From an uncultured Bacteroidia bacterium (GTDB taxonomy: Bacteria > Bacteroidota > Bacteroidia > Bacteroidales > UBA932), in NCBI GenBank assembly GCA_902785575.1, contig CACZZF010000010.1, positions 1 to 64,000 on the forward strand: a stretch of DNA of 64,000 nucleotides, in the 5' to 3' direction. Below, piece by piece: positions 1 to 7,974 of the stretch; position 1 is the stretch's first letter, and every line of letters begins with the position of its first letter. The notes below the pieces were generated by a model, which searched no databases, was not told the origin of the DNA, and saw only the letters and a program-made list of their open reading frames with translations. The position numbers and the translations under genes were made by a program.

Positions 1-21
1 AAGTATAGACTTACACACTTA

Positions 22-360
22 TCATCTTTCAATAACCCGTCCAACTTTTAGGGTGCACTTCAAAAAATGGTGGGGCCCGCAGCCGAAAATGCCCCACAGA
101 CCATTGGGAAGCGACTTGGGCTGCTCCCGGTCTGTAAAATTACTTATCTCAAGAAGATTCTTCGCTACGCTCAGAATGACAGAGTAGGGTTTCTGAACTC
201 CAAACGACTCTCCCATGTTCTTATAAAATAGCCGCACCGGTGTTTCACCAATGACACAAACAATTTGACTTAGTCCGATCCAGATAATCTCAAGTGTCCT
301 CAAGGGCACCAAGGCAGCGTTTCTGAAGATAATCGAGCCAAGTTTTAAGGGTTTTTTCAT
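22..360 (-). CDS. Doubtful 112-residue ORF after a tandem operator repeat
   Basis: I do not recognise this protein. It starts with ATG directly after the tandem TCACA-N3-TGTGA repeat that also precedes the AAA ATPase gene near 28.7 kb, but it has no similarity to that ATPase. Part of the reading frame is simply the translation of a dispersed repeat (154-180), which argues against a conserved protein. The -7 box seen at the related locus is not preserved at the expected distance. It may be debris left where an ATPase gene was lost. Confidence 0.25.
   Translation of the reverse strand: MKKPLKLGSIIFRNAALVPLRTLEIIWIGLSQIVCVIGETPVRLFYKNMGESFGVQKPYSVILSVAKNLLEISNFTDREQPKSLPNGLWGIFGCGPHHFLKCTLKVGRVIER
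154..180 (-). repeat. Dispersed repeat of the GTCATTCTGAGCG type
   Basis: The 27-bp minus-strand sequence begins GTCATTCTGAGCG and ends CGAAGAATCTT. It belongs to the same family as the in-frame insertion in the thiamine pyrophosphokinase gene, which begins GTCATCCTGAGCG (50191 onward) and ends CGAAGCGAAGGATCT. Such interspersed sequences are common in Bacteroidetes genomes and often get translated by chance. Confidence 0.7.
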
Positions 361-431
361 TTCACAAAATGTGAATCACAAAATGTGAAATCGAATGAGC
401 CGAGAAAGGTTAAAACTCCAACCTGAACCCC
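361..431 (-). repeat. Tandem operator-like palindromes plus Nudix tail, copy 1
   Basis: Two copies of TCACAAAATGTGA (362-374 and 376-388) lie 14 bp apart. Each is a palindrome of the form TCACA-N3-TGTGA. The following bases run into the last codons of the Nudix gene. About 70 bp here match 28736-28806 at roughly 90 percent, with one indel. At the second locus the palindromes overlap the -33 box of an AAA ATPase promoter, so they are probably regulator binding sites. Confidence 0.75.
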
Positions 432-1108
432 TTGCTTTTGAGAGCGTCGTACCTGTCCTTGTTGAATCGGTACGTCGCCGGCACCCTGCTCGGCGCACCT
501 GCCTGACGGTCTCCGGTGTCCTCCAGTATGCCCAGATGAAGCATTTTCGAGGTGAAGTTCCGCCGGTCGAAACGCACGTCCAGGATGCTCTCGTACAGGT
601 GCTGGAGCTGGGGCATCGTGAACACGGCGGGAAGAAGCTCGAAGCCGACCGGCTCGAAATGGATCTTCTGCCTCAGCGCCTTCATCGCCTCCCGCAGGAT
701 CATGTCATGGTCGAACGCCAGTTGCGGCACATCCTTGAGGGGGAACCATTGCGCCTTAGCAGCGTCGTCCCCGCCCTTCACTTCCGAGATTCTGACGAGC
801 GCCAGGTGGGCTATGGTGATGACACGCCCCCTGGGATCACGGTCAACAGCTGAGAACGTCCGGAACTGCTCTATGTAGGCGTCTCGCAGCCCGGTCTCCT
901 CGAACAGCTCCCGTTTCGCCCCGTCGATGGCGTCCTCATCCATCTGCAGATAGCCTCCAGGCAAGGCCCACATGCCCTTGAACGGGGGGATGCCCCTCTC
1001 GACGAGAAGCAGTTTCAGGTTCTTGCCGTCATATCCGAATATCACGCAATCGGTCGTCACCGAGGGTCTCGGAAACGGATATGTGTATTCACCTTTCTCT
1101 TTTCTCAT
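410..1108 (-). CDS. Nudix hydrolase with C-terminal winged helix (NrtR-like)
   Basis: The 232-residue protein has an N-terminal Nudix domain with an intact Nudix box at residues 52-74 (G-x5-E-x7-RE-x2-EE-x-G), so pyrophosphohydrolase activity is possible. The C-terminal half, residues 150-232, fits the winged-helix part of NrtR/AraR-type regulators, which sense ADP-ribose or sugar metabolites. Its ATG overlaps the stop of the upstream PARG-like gene (ATGA at 1105-1108), so the two are translationally coupled. The neighbour points to ADP-ribose as substrate or ligand, but that is inference. It could be enzyme, regulator or both. Confidence 0.85.
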   Translation of the reverse strand: MRKEKGEYTYPFPRPSVTTDCVIFGYDGKNLKLLLVERGIPPFKGMWALPGGYLQMDEDAIDGAKRELFEETGLRDAYIEQFRTFSAVDRDPRGRVITIAHLALVRISEVKGGDDAAKAQWFPLKDVPQLAFDHDMILREAMKALRQKIHFEPVGFELLPAVFTMPQLQHLYESILDVRFDRRNFTSKMLHLGILEDTGDRQAGAPSRVPATYRFNKDRYDALKSKGFRLEF

Positions 1109-2265
1109 TCTTTATCCACTATTGTCAAGTTTGCCTTCGCTGCGGATAATATCTTTGGCCCGTAGACGATGAAATCAACAGCGATCCTGCCCTTTTCCGG
1201 TTGGACCCCGGTGACTGTCCCCTTGCCGAACTTCTCGTGAGCGACGGTCTGGCCAATCTTGTATTCAGAGATATCGACAGGTTCCGCGGCCGGTTCAGGA
1301 TCCTTGATCGTCGCCGAAGGAGCCCCGTATTTCCCGAATATGTCGTAGAACGGGGCGAACTTCCCGCGCGTCCCGGACTCGGCGCCGGGCTTTTCGAGGA
1401 TCGCGAACACCACGGCCCTGAAGCGTCCCTTGAACTCAGGCTCGAACAGAACGTCACGGAACATCTTTGCCACAAGGTCCGGCCTCAGCCTGAATGCGCC
1501 GCAGCCGAAGGCTCCGAGTACCATGGAGTCGTGGCCGGCGGTGAGAGCGGCGGAGTATATCGTACGTATCTTGGATAGCATTATCTCCTTTCCCTCCGTG
1601 GTGAAACCGCCGTCGAAGGACCTGTATTCTAGGTTTTTCCCGTGCTTCTCGTTGAAGTCCAGGGCGGCACAGGAGATGAAGGCCGTCTCGTATGGCTCGT
1701 CCATCAGGGCGAACCCGTCTCTGGATCCTTTCCTGAACACGGTGACGCGGGGAGAGTAGATGGCCCCGTGTCTCATGTCCATAGGATATCCCTTCCGCCT
1801 GAAGGGCACCCCGCTGAGTTCCGCCTTTTTACTGTCGTAGAACTGGTACAGCGACTGCGAGAGGGTTGTCTGGCAGCAGAGGCTCTCCTCCTGGGCGTTG
1901 GACCCCCGCTCGTACCATCCGCAGGCGACATATGCGTCGGCCAGGTTCAGTATGACGGGGTTGTACCCCTTCAGCTGCAGATCGCGCCCCAGCTCAAGGC
2001 ACCCGGTGTTCGCCACCCCCGTCAGCAGAGGAGAGTCGACTTGTCCCGCCTCCGGCAGGGGATTGGGGGAGTCATACACCACCGTACCCTCGAGCATCGG
2101 ACACGGATCGAGTGTGACAGTCTTCCCGGAGGATGTCACGTAGCCTCCTTCCCTGAATATCTCGCAATTATTCTTAAATACATCCACCCTCGCGGCCTTA
2201 GCGGCGAAGGAGCCTTTGGTGGCTTTGGCAAAGAAAGCCTCAGTATTCCAGGTGACAGACATCAT
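1105..2265 (-). CDS. Microbial PARG-like protein (TIGR02452 family)
   Basis: This protein of about 386 residues resembles bacterial poly(ADP-ribose) glycohydrolase-like proteins with a macro fold, which remove ADP-ribose from proteins. The QEE signature is visible in the segment SNAQEESLCC, and the later VLGAFGCGAFR segment fits the macro core. The usual glycine triplet before QEE is degenerate here (CGWYERG). A C-terminal tail from about residue 320 carries a small beta-rich module (GQTVAHEKFGKGTV) like those of UvrD-type helicase tails. The frame opens earlier, but ATG at 2265 or 2262 fits the family and sits 2 bp behind a TATCTTTG box. Cotranscribed with the Nudix gene. Confidence 0.8.
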   Translation of the reverse strand: MMSVTWNTEAFFAKATKGSFAAKAARVDVFKNNCEIFREGGYVTSSGKTVTLDPCPMLEGTVVYDSPNPLPEAGQVDSPLLTGVANTGCLELGRDLQLKGYNPVILNLADAYVACGWYERGSNAQEESLCCQTTLSQSLYQFYDSKKAELSGVPFRRKGYPMDMRHGAIYSPRVTVFRKGSRDGFALMDEPYETAFISCAALDFNEKHGKNLEYRSFDGGFTTEGKEIMLSKIRTIYSAALTAGHDSMVLGAFGCGAFRLRPDLVAKMFRDVLFEPEFKGRFRAVVFAILEKPGAESGTRGKFAPFYDIFGKYGAPSATIKDPEPAAEPVDISEYKIGQTVAHEKFGKGTVTGVQPEKGRIAVDFIVYGPKILSAAKANLTIVDKE

Positions 2266-2267
2266 AA

Positions 2268-2275
2268 CAAAGATA
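2268..2275 (-). promoter_or_regulatory. -7 box TATCTTTG abutting the PARG-like start
   Basis: A perfect Bacteroidetes -7 element (TAnnTTTG) ends 2 bp before the ATG at 2265. Transcription would begin at or just inside the start codon, suggesting a leaderless mRNA or use of the second ATG. No well-spaced -33 TTTG is visible. Confidence 0.5.
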
Positions 2276-2355
2276 CGATTATCAATTGGATTATTGAATA
2301 TTAACAAGAATAACGGTTATTGGAAAGAAAGGGGAGTCAAGGCTCCCCCCTCATA

Positions 2356-2955
2356 TCAATTTCTTCTCAACCCAACCTTTACCCACAAATCCCTCAAATC
2401 CTCCACATTATCAAACACCACATATTCCTTTTCATCCATCCCCTCCAGAAATCCCAGATCACTCTCCACCTCAATCCTTTTCAATCCATTATTATACAAC
2501 AGATTCTCAACCCTTCTTTTTCTATCCTCACTCACAAATACCATCCTTGACCCGGTCACCCTACAAATCCTCTCCAGATCAACCAAATCATTCCTTATCC
2601 CTATCACCTTCTTCCCAAACCCTTCATCAGAATATTTCTTCCTCATCTCAACCAATCTCTTTTCCTTACCCTCTTCCCTTTCTTCCATCCTTCTCCTCAC
2701 ATCTCTCATCCAAAACTTTCTAATAACATCCCCCTCCTCCTCAAATCTCCTTTCCAACTCCAACATTTTCTCAATCATCTCCCCACATCCCATCACCTCT
2801 TTTCTCTTTCCCACCATTTTACAAAACTCTCTCTCAAACATCTCCTCCCCAACAATCTCCTTCAATAATTTTCTTCCACTCAACTCATCACTTTTCCTCT
2901 CATCATAACCATTCACCAGAACATTCTCAACCTTGAAAACAATAACTTTCCTCAT
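2356..2955 (-). CDS. HAD-fold-like pseudoenzyme with extreme purine-rich coding strand
   Basis: The protein of about 199 residues starts MRKVIVFKVENVLV, which has the shape of HAD motif I, but the two catalytic aspartates of DxD are replaced by Lys and Glu. A later VFVSEDRKRRVENLL segment resembles motif II, and EYVVFDNVEDL resembles motif IV. The middle (residues 50-120) is a very charged helical cap. The mRNA is almost all purine: the plus strand is runs of C and T with few G. That composition differs from every neighbour and suggests foreign origin or unusual selection. The ATG at 2955 follows a strong promoter. Its function is unknown. Confidence 0.6.
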   Translation of the reverse strand: MRKVIVFKVENVLVNGYDERKSDELSGRKLLKEIVGEEMFEREFCKMVGKRKEVMGCGEMIEKMLELERRFEEEGDVIRKFWMRDVRRRMEEREEGKEKRLVEMRKKYSDEGFGKKVIGIRNDLVDLERICRVTGSRMVFVSEDRKRRVENLLYNNGLKRIEVESDLGFLEGMDEKEYVVFDNVEDLRDLWVKVGLRRN

Positions 2956-2973
2956 ACTTAAAAGAACTTTTAA

Positions 2974-3020
2974 TGTGTAAAAACGACGCAAAGATAATGC
3001 GTAATTTTTACACATACAAA
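2974..3020 (-). promoter_or_regulatory. Promoter embedded in a 41-bp perfect-arm palindrome
   Basis: On the minus strand TTTG (3017-3020), exactly 20 bp, and TATCTTTG (2989-2996) form a textbook Bacteroidetes promoter for the HAD-like gene. The -7 box lies at the centre of a bipartite palindrome. Its outer arms are TGTGTAAAAA (2974-2983) and TTTTTACACA (3005-3014). Its inner arms are ACGCA (2986-2990) and TGCGT (2998-3002). All are symmetric about 2994. This is what an operator for a dimeric or tetrameric repressor looks like. Confidence 0.75.
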
Positions 3021-3092
3021 TTTTTGCGGATTTTTTTGAAATAATCTGCTGTCGTAGAATGATATAATAGGTATGAGGCGGAATTATACCCG

Positions 3093-3497
3093 TTAAACCT
3101 CCTTAAGAACTTTCCAGAACGATTCGGGAAGTGAGACATTCTCCAGGTTCACCGCGCCGTGGAACAGCGGCGCTATCTCCTCCGGGGTGAATCCGGCTAT
3201 CCCGCAGCCGATGGGGGTCACGAGGAACCGCTTTTCTGGATGCTCAAGAGCGAACCTAATGAAATCATCAACGTACGGCTTGATTGTCTCGACCCCTCCC
3301 TGCATGGTGGGGATCGCGTAGCTCTGCCCTTGAAGTCCTACACCCTGTCCCCACACGGCGCCGAAAAACATGTGAGCGGCGGCCGCCGCGCCGCCGCCGT
3401 GGGCCCCGGCCAGGTTGGATCCGAAGACGAACACCTCGTCAGGCTCAAGATGATCTATATATCCATTTGTGGTTCTTTTGTCGATATTGTGGCTCAT
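3093..3497 (-). CDS. Macro-like A1S_2505-type conserved protein
   Basis: This is a 134-residue protein with the motif FGSNLAGAHGGGAA at residues 25-38 and TPIGCGIAGF near residue 95. Both are typical of a small conserved family often annotated as A1S_2505 phage-related protein. Its glycine-rich loops resemble a macro-type ADP-ribose-binding fold. It is the last gene of a minus-strand series that starts with the FtsK-like gene. Together with the PARG-like and Nudix genes it hints at nucleotide-sugar or ADP-ribose chemistry in this region, but no substrate is shown. Confidence 0.65.
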   Translation of the reverse strand: MSHNIDKRTTNGYIDHLEPDEVFVFGSNLAGAHGGGAAAAAHMFFGAVWGQGVGLQGQSYAIPTMQGGVETIKPYVDDFIRFALEHPEKRFLVTPIGCGIAGFTPEEIAPLFHGAVNLENVSLPESFWKVLKEV

Positions 3498-3506
3498 ATG
3501 CGTTGA

Positions 3507-4043
3507 TTAAATTGTTTTCACGTCAATATAGACAATTTTATAAGGAAATATCCAACCGATGTCTTGCAAGTGTCTGAATAGGCAGGTGTGGACAGGAATT
3601 CCACCGACCCTTTGCACATTATCCGAATACTCAACAGTCAGTTCGCATTTTGTATACGCCTCGTTCTTCTCAATTGACAGATCCTTGCCGTTTAACGCGG
3701 CAGCATATTGGAATTGGGGGTCTTTAAGGTCATATACCCCGTTCTTCCAAAGCTCGGGTTTCGCCAAACTTGGGAAAGAGGAATAAATCACGACAGGACG
3801 CGTGTGCTTTACATGCATCAGCCTCGCTTCCATCGCCGCCTCGGGAGCTATGATCCAGCCGAACAACCATATGGCGGTATGCGTCTGATAGACGCTCACA
3901 CATTCGTAAAGACTCAATTCCTTATCCTGGGCGAGCTTCTCTGCCGATCTTTCCTGGCCGACGAACACATAATATACCAGATTGGCGCATAGCAGGAGAG
4001 TCACCGCTATCGCGCATTTGATGATCTTCTTCAACTTTCTCAT
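3507..4043 (-). CDS. Unknown membrane-anchored protein
   Basis: This 178-residue protein is not one I recognise. An N-terminal basic stretch (MRKLKKIIK) precedes one membrane segment (about residues 10-29), with the rest predicted outside. The residues around 60-66 (AIWLFGWI) are hydrophobic but short. It lies 41 bp after the SprT-like gene and 9 bp before the macro-like gene on the same strand, so cotranscription is likely. Confidence 0.6.
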   Translation of the reverse strand: MRKLKKIIKCAIAVTLLLCANLVYYVFVGQERSAEKLAQDKELSLYECVSVYQTHTAIWLFGWIIAPEAAMEARLMHVKHTRPVVIYSSFPSLAKPELWKNGVYDLKDPQFQYAAALNGKDLSIEKNEAYTKCELTVEYSDNVQRVGGIPVHTCLFRHLQDIGWIFPYKIVYIDVKTI

Positions 4044-4084
4044 TTTCTGTGGTAATTAAGCAGTTTCCTCATCATATCCACCTG

Positions 4085-4654
4085 TCACGCGTTAAGCCAG
4101 TCCGTGTATCCCCTGAGTCTGTCCCGGTCTTTCCACGTCGTGTCCCCATCATAATGTTGGATGGTATACTCCGTTTTCTCACTCACAAACTTTGCCCACT
4201 TCTTCCATTCCCCGGTGTGGCACAGTCCTCCAGGCACGGTGTGGATGAGCTCGTGGATCAGGGTGTTGCGCAGGGATTTCTCGGTATTCCCAAGGGTGTG
4301 ACCTGAAATCTCTATGTAAAAATCATATTGATTATATCGCTTCAAACTGCCTTTTGGGGAACATCTGCCATAGTAGCTACGGGAGCCGGTCAGAACCACC
4401 TCGGGGCAAATGTCTTTTGAGATAGGAACCCCCAGCCCGTTCATCAGCTCTATGCACTCGGCCAGCATCCGGTTTATCCTTTCGTCGGTTTTCGGTCCTT
4501 TCCACCGGGATTGACGGTTCCCGTATTTCTCCTGAAGCCTCAGAAGCTTCGGATAATGGTCGGCTGAACTACCGGCAAACAGTTTCTTATCGAGCAGTAT
4601 CGGCAAGACTAGAAGCAAAGCCAATACTGACAGCAATACTATTTTGACAAGCAT
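4085..4654 (-). CDS. Membrane-anchored SprT-like zinc metallopeptidase
   Basis: This is a 189-residue protein. A hydrophobic N-terminus (residues 3-20) would anchor or export it. The zinc site is visible as HELIH near residue 133 followed by HTGEW about 13 residues later, the SprT-like arrangement of HExxH plus a third histidine. A good Shine-Dalgarno AGGAG lies 9 bases before the ATG. It follows the metallophosphatase gene by 12 bp. A second copy of its first 66 codons lies at 7614-7811, so the locus was once duplicated. Its protein substrate is unknown. Confidence 0.7.
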   Translation of the reverse strand: MLVKIVLLSVLALLLVLPILLDKKLFAGSSADHYPKLLRLQEKYGNRQSRWKGPKTDERINRMLAECIELMNGLGVPISKDICPEVVLTGSRSYYGRCSPKGSLKRYNQYDFYIEISGHTLGNTEKSLRNTLIHELIHTVPGGLCHTGEWKKWAKFVSEKTEYTIQHYDGDTTWKDRDRLRGYTDWLNA

Positions 4655-4666
4655 ACTAATTTACTC

Positions 4667-5500
4667 CTATTCATTTATTCTCTTGACCACCTCATTATTC
4701 GTAAGGTCGTGTATTAGTCCTTCCCGCTTATCAAGGTAAAACGCTTGGCGGCAATCAAGGCAAAATAATACATCCTCATAGTTAATAGGCATACTCAGTT
4801 GTGTATGACCAAAGACCTGGATGACTCCCGGGAGATGGTTCGTCTCCACAATCTGATCATTGATGTCCGCCCAGATCATGCTCCCGAAAGGTTTGCCACC
4901 TCCCCGATGGAAGGAGACATCGCCAAGGGCTGCCATAAAGTCAGGGTATCCTACCATATCGTTCAAAAGCTCCGCGGTGACATTCTCGTCCTTGAGGTTT
5001 GGGAAGCGGTAATTCAACCACAACCTGCTGACGCCGGCGTGGGAGAAGAGGAATCGTTTACCACCTGCCTCGGTCTCGTGAGCGATCTGAAACAGCTCCT
5101 GGTTGTCCCAGAAAAGATGGGCGTTCCGCTCGGCGTTGTCGGCGTCATAGCGCCATCCCAGCAACTCATCAGGATAGAGGTAGTGTAGGTCGTGGTTTCC
5201 CCAGAGGAGGATCACCTTCTCAGGATGGTCCTTCTTGAATTGGATGATATCTCTCAGTCCCTGAACGGCTTCCTTGTCCTCGATCTCTTCGGAAGGATAA
5301 GGATCGAGGTAATCGCCAAGAAATATGAAGTTCCCGTCGGGATGCCTTTTCACGGCATCCTTCCAGAAGGACCGGCCGTGCACATCAGGTATAATTATCA
5401 GTTTATTGTCCATTGTCATGGCTGATAAATGTCGTTTTGCCTGGCCCGACCTTCCCTGTGAGTTTGCCCGCCTCGAATTATAGCTGGAAAGATTCTTCAT
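4667..5500 (-). CDS. Calcineurin-like metallophosphoesterase
   Basis: The metallophosphoesterase motifs appear in order: DVHGR (39-43), GDYLDPY (62-68), GNHD (101-104), FSHAG (152-156) and GHTQ near residue 232. The arrangement is that of PPP-type serine/threonine phosphatases or diadenosine-polyphosphate hydrolases using two metal ions. The first ATG is 1 bp after the FtsK-like stop, giving a basic 27-residue leader; ATG at 5419 or 5413 would give the usual domain start. A 59-bp piece of this gene (4862-4920) is repeated exactly at 7897-7955. Confidence 0.85.
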   Translation of the reverse strand: MKNLSSYNSRRANSQGRSGQAKRHLSAMTMDNKLIIIPDVHGRSFWKDAVKRHPDGNFIFLGDYLDPYPSEEIEDKEAVQGLRDIIQFKKDHPEKVILLWGNHDLHYLYPDELLGWRYDADNAERNAHLFWDNQELFQIAHETEAGGKRFLFSHAGVSRLWLNYRFPNLKDENVTAELLNDMVGYPDFMAALGDVSFHRGGGKPFGSMIWADINDQIVETNHLPGVIQVFGHTQLSMPINYEDVLFCLDCRQAFYLDKREGLIHDLTNNEVVKRINE

Positions 5501-5501
5501 A

Positions 5502-7577
5502 TCATCGCTTTCTTAATACTTGAAGGATGGATTCCAGATCGGCTAGGGATTCTATCAGGACCTGGCGCTTTTTGGCACCGTTTGCCGGACCGACGATGCC
5601 GGCAGCCTCAAGCTGGGACATCACACGAGCGGACTTTGCGAATCCCATCCCGAGAGTCGTCTGGAGATATGAGGTCGAGGCGTTCTGGTTCATTACCACT
5701 AACCTGGCAGCCTCCTCGAAGCGCTCATCAAGACGTTTCATGTCAACCTGGCCGCTTCCGTTGTCCGTTTCCTCGTCACTCACCTCAGGGAGATAATACG
5801 GGATACTGAAAGATTTCCTGTAACCGCTCTGGCTCTCAACAGCTTTAGTGAGGGAGTCAATCTCTGTGCTACGGATATAACCGGACTGGATACGCTCGGT
5901 GGAGGCGTTCTTTGACAGAAGCATGTCCCCCATCCCGATAAGTTTCTCCGCCCCGGTCTGGTCGAGTATGACACGGGAATCGACATCGGTCTTGACCGTG
6001 AAGGCAATGCTCATCGGGAAATTGGCCTTGATAAGACCGGAGATGACCTCACGGCGAGGGGTCTGTGTGGCAATCACCAAGTGGATACCGCAGGCACGGC
6101 CCATCTGGGCGAGCGATATGATCGAAGTCATGATGCTTCTCGAGTGGGCTTTACTGTCTGGACCGCCTGTACCGAGTACCAGCTGGGCATATTCATCGAT
6201 AATGACAACAAGGTAAGGCAGATACCGGTGACCGTGCTTAGGGTTGATCTGATGGGTCGAGAACAACTTGTTATATTCCTTGACCTCAAGTGTCCTGGCT
6301 TTCTCGAGGAGGTCATAACGGTCGGACATCTCCTGGCATAGGGAGCGGAGAATCGCGTCAGCCGCCTTGGGAAGCTTCACTATGGAACGGGCCTTCTCGT
6401 CCTCCGCTGACTCGGCGTTAGGCAAAACGGCAAGATAGTGTGAATACAACCTGGAGTAACGGTTGAACTCGGTCTTCTTCGGGTCTATGAACACGAACTT
6501 GAGCTCCGAGGGACGCTTCGCATAAAGCAGCGACGCGACTAGCACGTTCAATCCGACGGACTTGCCCTGTCCGGTCGCTCCGGCGACAAGAAGATGTGGG
6601 GCATCGGCCAGGTCGAAGACCTTTACCTCACCAGTCACCTTCCTGCCGATGGCCACCGGCAGACTGGCCCGGCTCTCCTTGAACTCCCGGCTTTCCACGA
6701 GCTCTCTCATGGAGACTGTAGATCTATGAATATTAGCCACTTCCATCCCTACACAATCGTCTAGCAAGGATGAGATTAGTTTCCCGGACTTGAGAGCCAC
6801 GGCCACATCATCGGCAAGATTCTGGATGGCCGCAACCCTCACGCCTTTTGCCGGATAAATCTTGTAGAGGGTCACCGTGGGGCCGGGAACAGCCTTTATG
6901 TCTGCCACCTGGATACGATGGTCGGCAAGGGTCTCTCGGATCACGGAGATGTTGCGTTCAATCTCCGACCTGGTGACCTCATGATGGTCAGAACTCCCGT
7001 CCATAAGGATGGATGGGGCGGGAATCTTATAGTCCGGCGCCTCGTCAAGGGAACTAATCTCATTCCTCGACTGCTTCTTCCCATCCTGTACCGTATTCGT
7101 TGAAGAATGTTGCTTCGAAGAGCGCTTAGGTCTCTTTTCTTGGACGACCTTAGGGACATCAACCTCCCCCACGACCTCTTTCACGACTTCCCGCACATAG
7201 GGTTTGTTGATGAAGAAACGGGCGGTGGATATGATGGCATCCATCAGGGCCACAATAAGCCACAGGAAGAAGGCGACTGTCGTCAACAAATAGGACAGGG
7301 ATAGGCTCCCCGTCTTACCCACGAGCCACTCCCCTATCCTCCGGCCGATCGCCCCACCTAAGCTAAGAGACTCGGCTTCAATGGTATGTTCAGTGAAATA
7401 GAGCCATACCGACACGACTATCGTTCCAACAACCGACACCAATGTCACACGTGGGATAGACCATCTGGACCGATGCGACAGCAATCTGACCATTATCACC
7501 AAGGGGATGAGCGACAAAATCCATGTCGCCCATCCGAAAAGTTTAACCATAACTGTCTCGATCATATTCACAAACAT
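5502..7577 (-). CDS. FtsK/SpoIIIE-type DNA translocase (accessory paralogue)
   Basis: About 691 residues, with three membrane segments in the first 120, a charged linker, the FtsK beta domain, Walker A GATGQGKS near 333-340, Walker B VVIIDE near 458-462, and a C-terminal gamma-like winged helix (NASTSYLQTTLGMGFAKSA). It is a membrane-anchored hexameric motor that pumps double-stranded DNA. ATG at 7577 is chosen because AGGAG lies 8 bases upstream; the frame also opens at a TTG at 7595. Being next to phosphatase and peptidase genes rather than cell-division genes suggests an accessory copy, possibly from a mobile element. Confidence 0.88.
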   Translation of the reverse strand: MFVNMIETVMVKLFGWATWILSLIPLVIMVRLLSHRSRWSIPRVTLVSVVGTIVVSVWLYFTEHTIEAESLSLGGAIGRRIGEWLVGKTGSLSLSYLLTTVAFFLWLIVALMDAIISTARFFINKPYVREVVKEVVGEVDVPKVVQEKRPKRSSKQHSSTNTVQDGKKQSRNEISSLDEAPDYKIPAPSILMDGSSDHHEVTRSEIERNISVIRETLADHRIQVADIKAVPGPTVTLYKIYPAKGVRVAAIQNLADDVAVALKSGKLISSLLDDCVGMEVANIHRSTVSMRELVESREFKESRASLPVAIGRKVTGEVKVFDLADAPHLLVAGATGQGKSVGLNVLVASLLYAKRPSELKFVFIDPKKTEFNRYSRLYSHYLAVLPNAESAEDEKARSIVKLPKAADAILRSLCQEMSDRYDLLEKARTLEVKEYNKLFSTHQINPKHGHRYLPYLVVIIDEYAQLVLGTGGPDSKAHSRSIMTSIISLAQMGRACGIHLVIATQTPRREVISGLIKANFPMSIAFTVKTDVDSRVILDQTGAEKLIGMGDMLLSKNASTERIQSGYIRSTEIDSLTKAVESQSGYRKSFSIPYYLPEVSDEETDNGSGQVDMKRLDERFEEAARLVVMNQNASTSYLQTTLGMGFAKSARVMSQLEAAGIVGPANGAKKRQVLIESLADLESILQVLRKR

Positions 7578-7601
7578 ATACCGCTCTCCTGCCAAAATCT
7601 T

Positions 7602-7811
7602 TCAGCCCCAACTCTCGGCCAGCATCCGGTTTATCCTTTCGTCGGTTTTCGGTCCTTTCCACCGGGATTGACGGTTCCCGTATTTCTCCTGAAGCCTCAG
7701 CAGCTCCGGATAATGGTCGGCTGAACTACCGGCAAACAGTTTTTTATTAAACAGTATTGGCAAGACTAGCAGCAAGGCCAATACCGACAGCAATACTATT
7801 TTGATTAGCAT
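7602..7811 (-). pseudogene. Truncated duplicate of the SprT-like gene
   Basis: The ATG at 7811 and the next 66 codons are colinear with the intact SprT-like gene (7614-7811 against 4457-4654, the same 198 bp) with only scattered substitutions. They are then cut off by a stop after ESWG. The zinc-binding half is missing. The Shine-Dalgarno and start region are preserved, so a short membrane peptide may still be made. Confidence 0.8.
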
Positions 7812-7896
7812 ATCTTTTACTCCTATCAATTGATTCTTTTCACAACTTCATTGCTCCCGGGTTCAGCATATTGTAAGCTCCATCCATCTAAAAATC

Positions 7897-7955
7897 GATG
7901 TCCGCCCAGATCATGCTCCCGAAAGGTTTGCCACCTCCCCGATGGAAGGAGACAT
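7897..7955 (-). repeat. 59-bp remnant of the metallophosphoesterase gene
   Basis: Identical to 4862-4920 inside the metallophosphoesterase gene and in the same relative order upstream of the truncated SprT-like copy. It marks the second half of a duplicated and internally deleted segment. The perfect identity against the more diverged SprT part suggests recent gene conversion or a recent duplication with uneven decay. Confidence 0.85.
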
Positions 7956-7974
7956 ATTTCACGATGATTTAATG

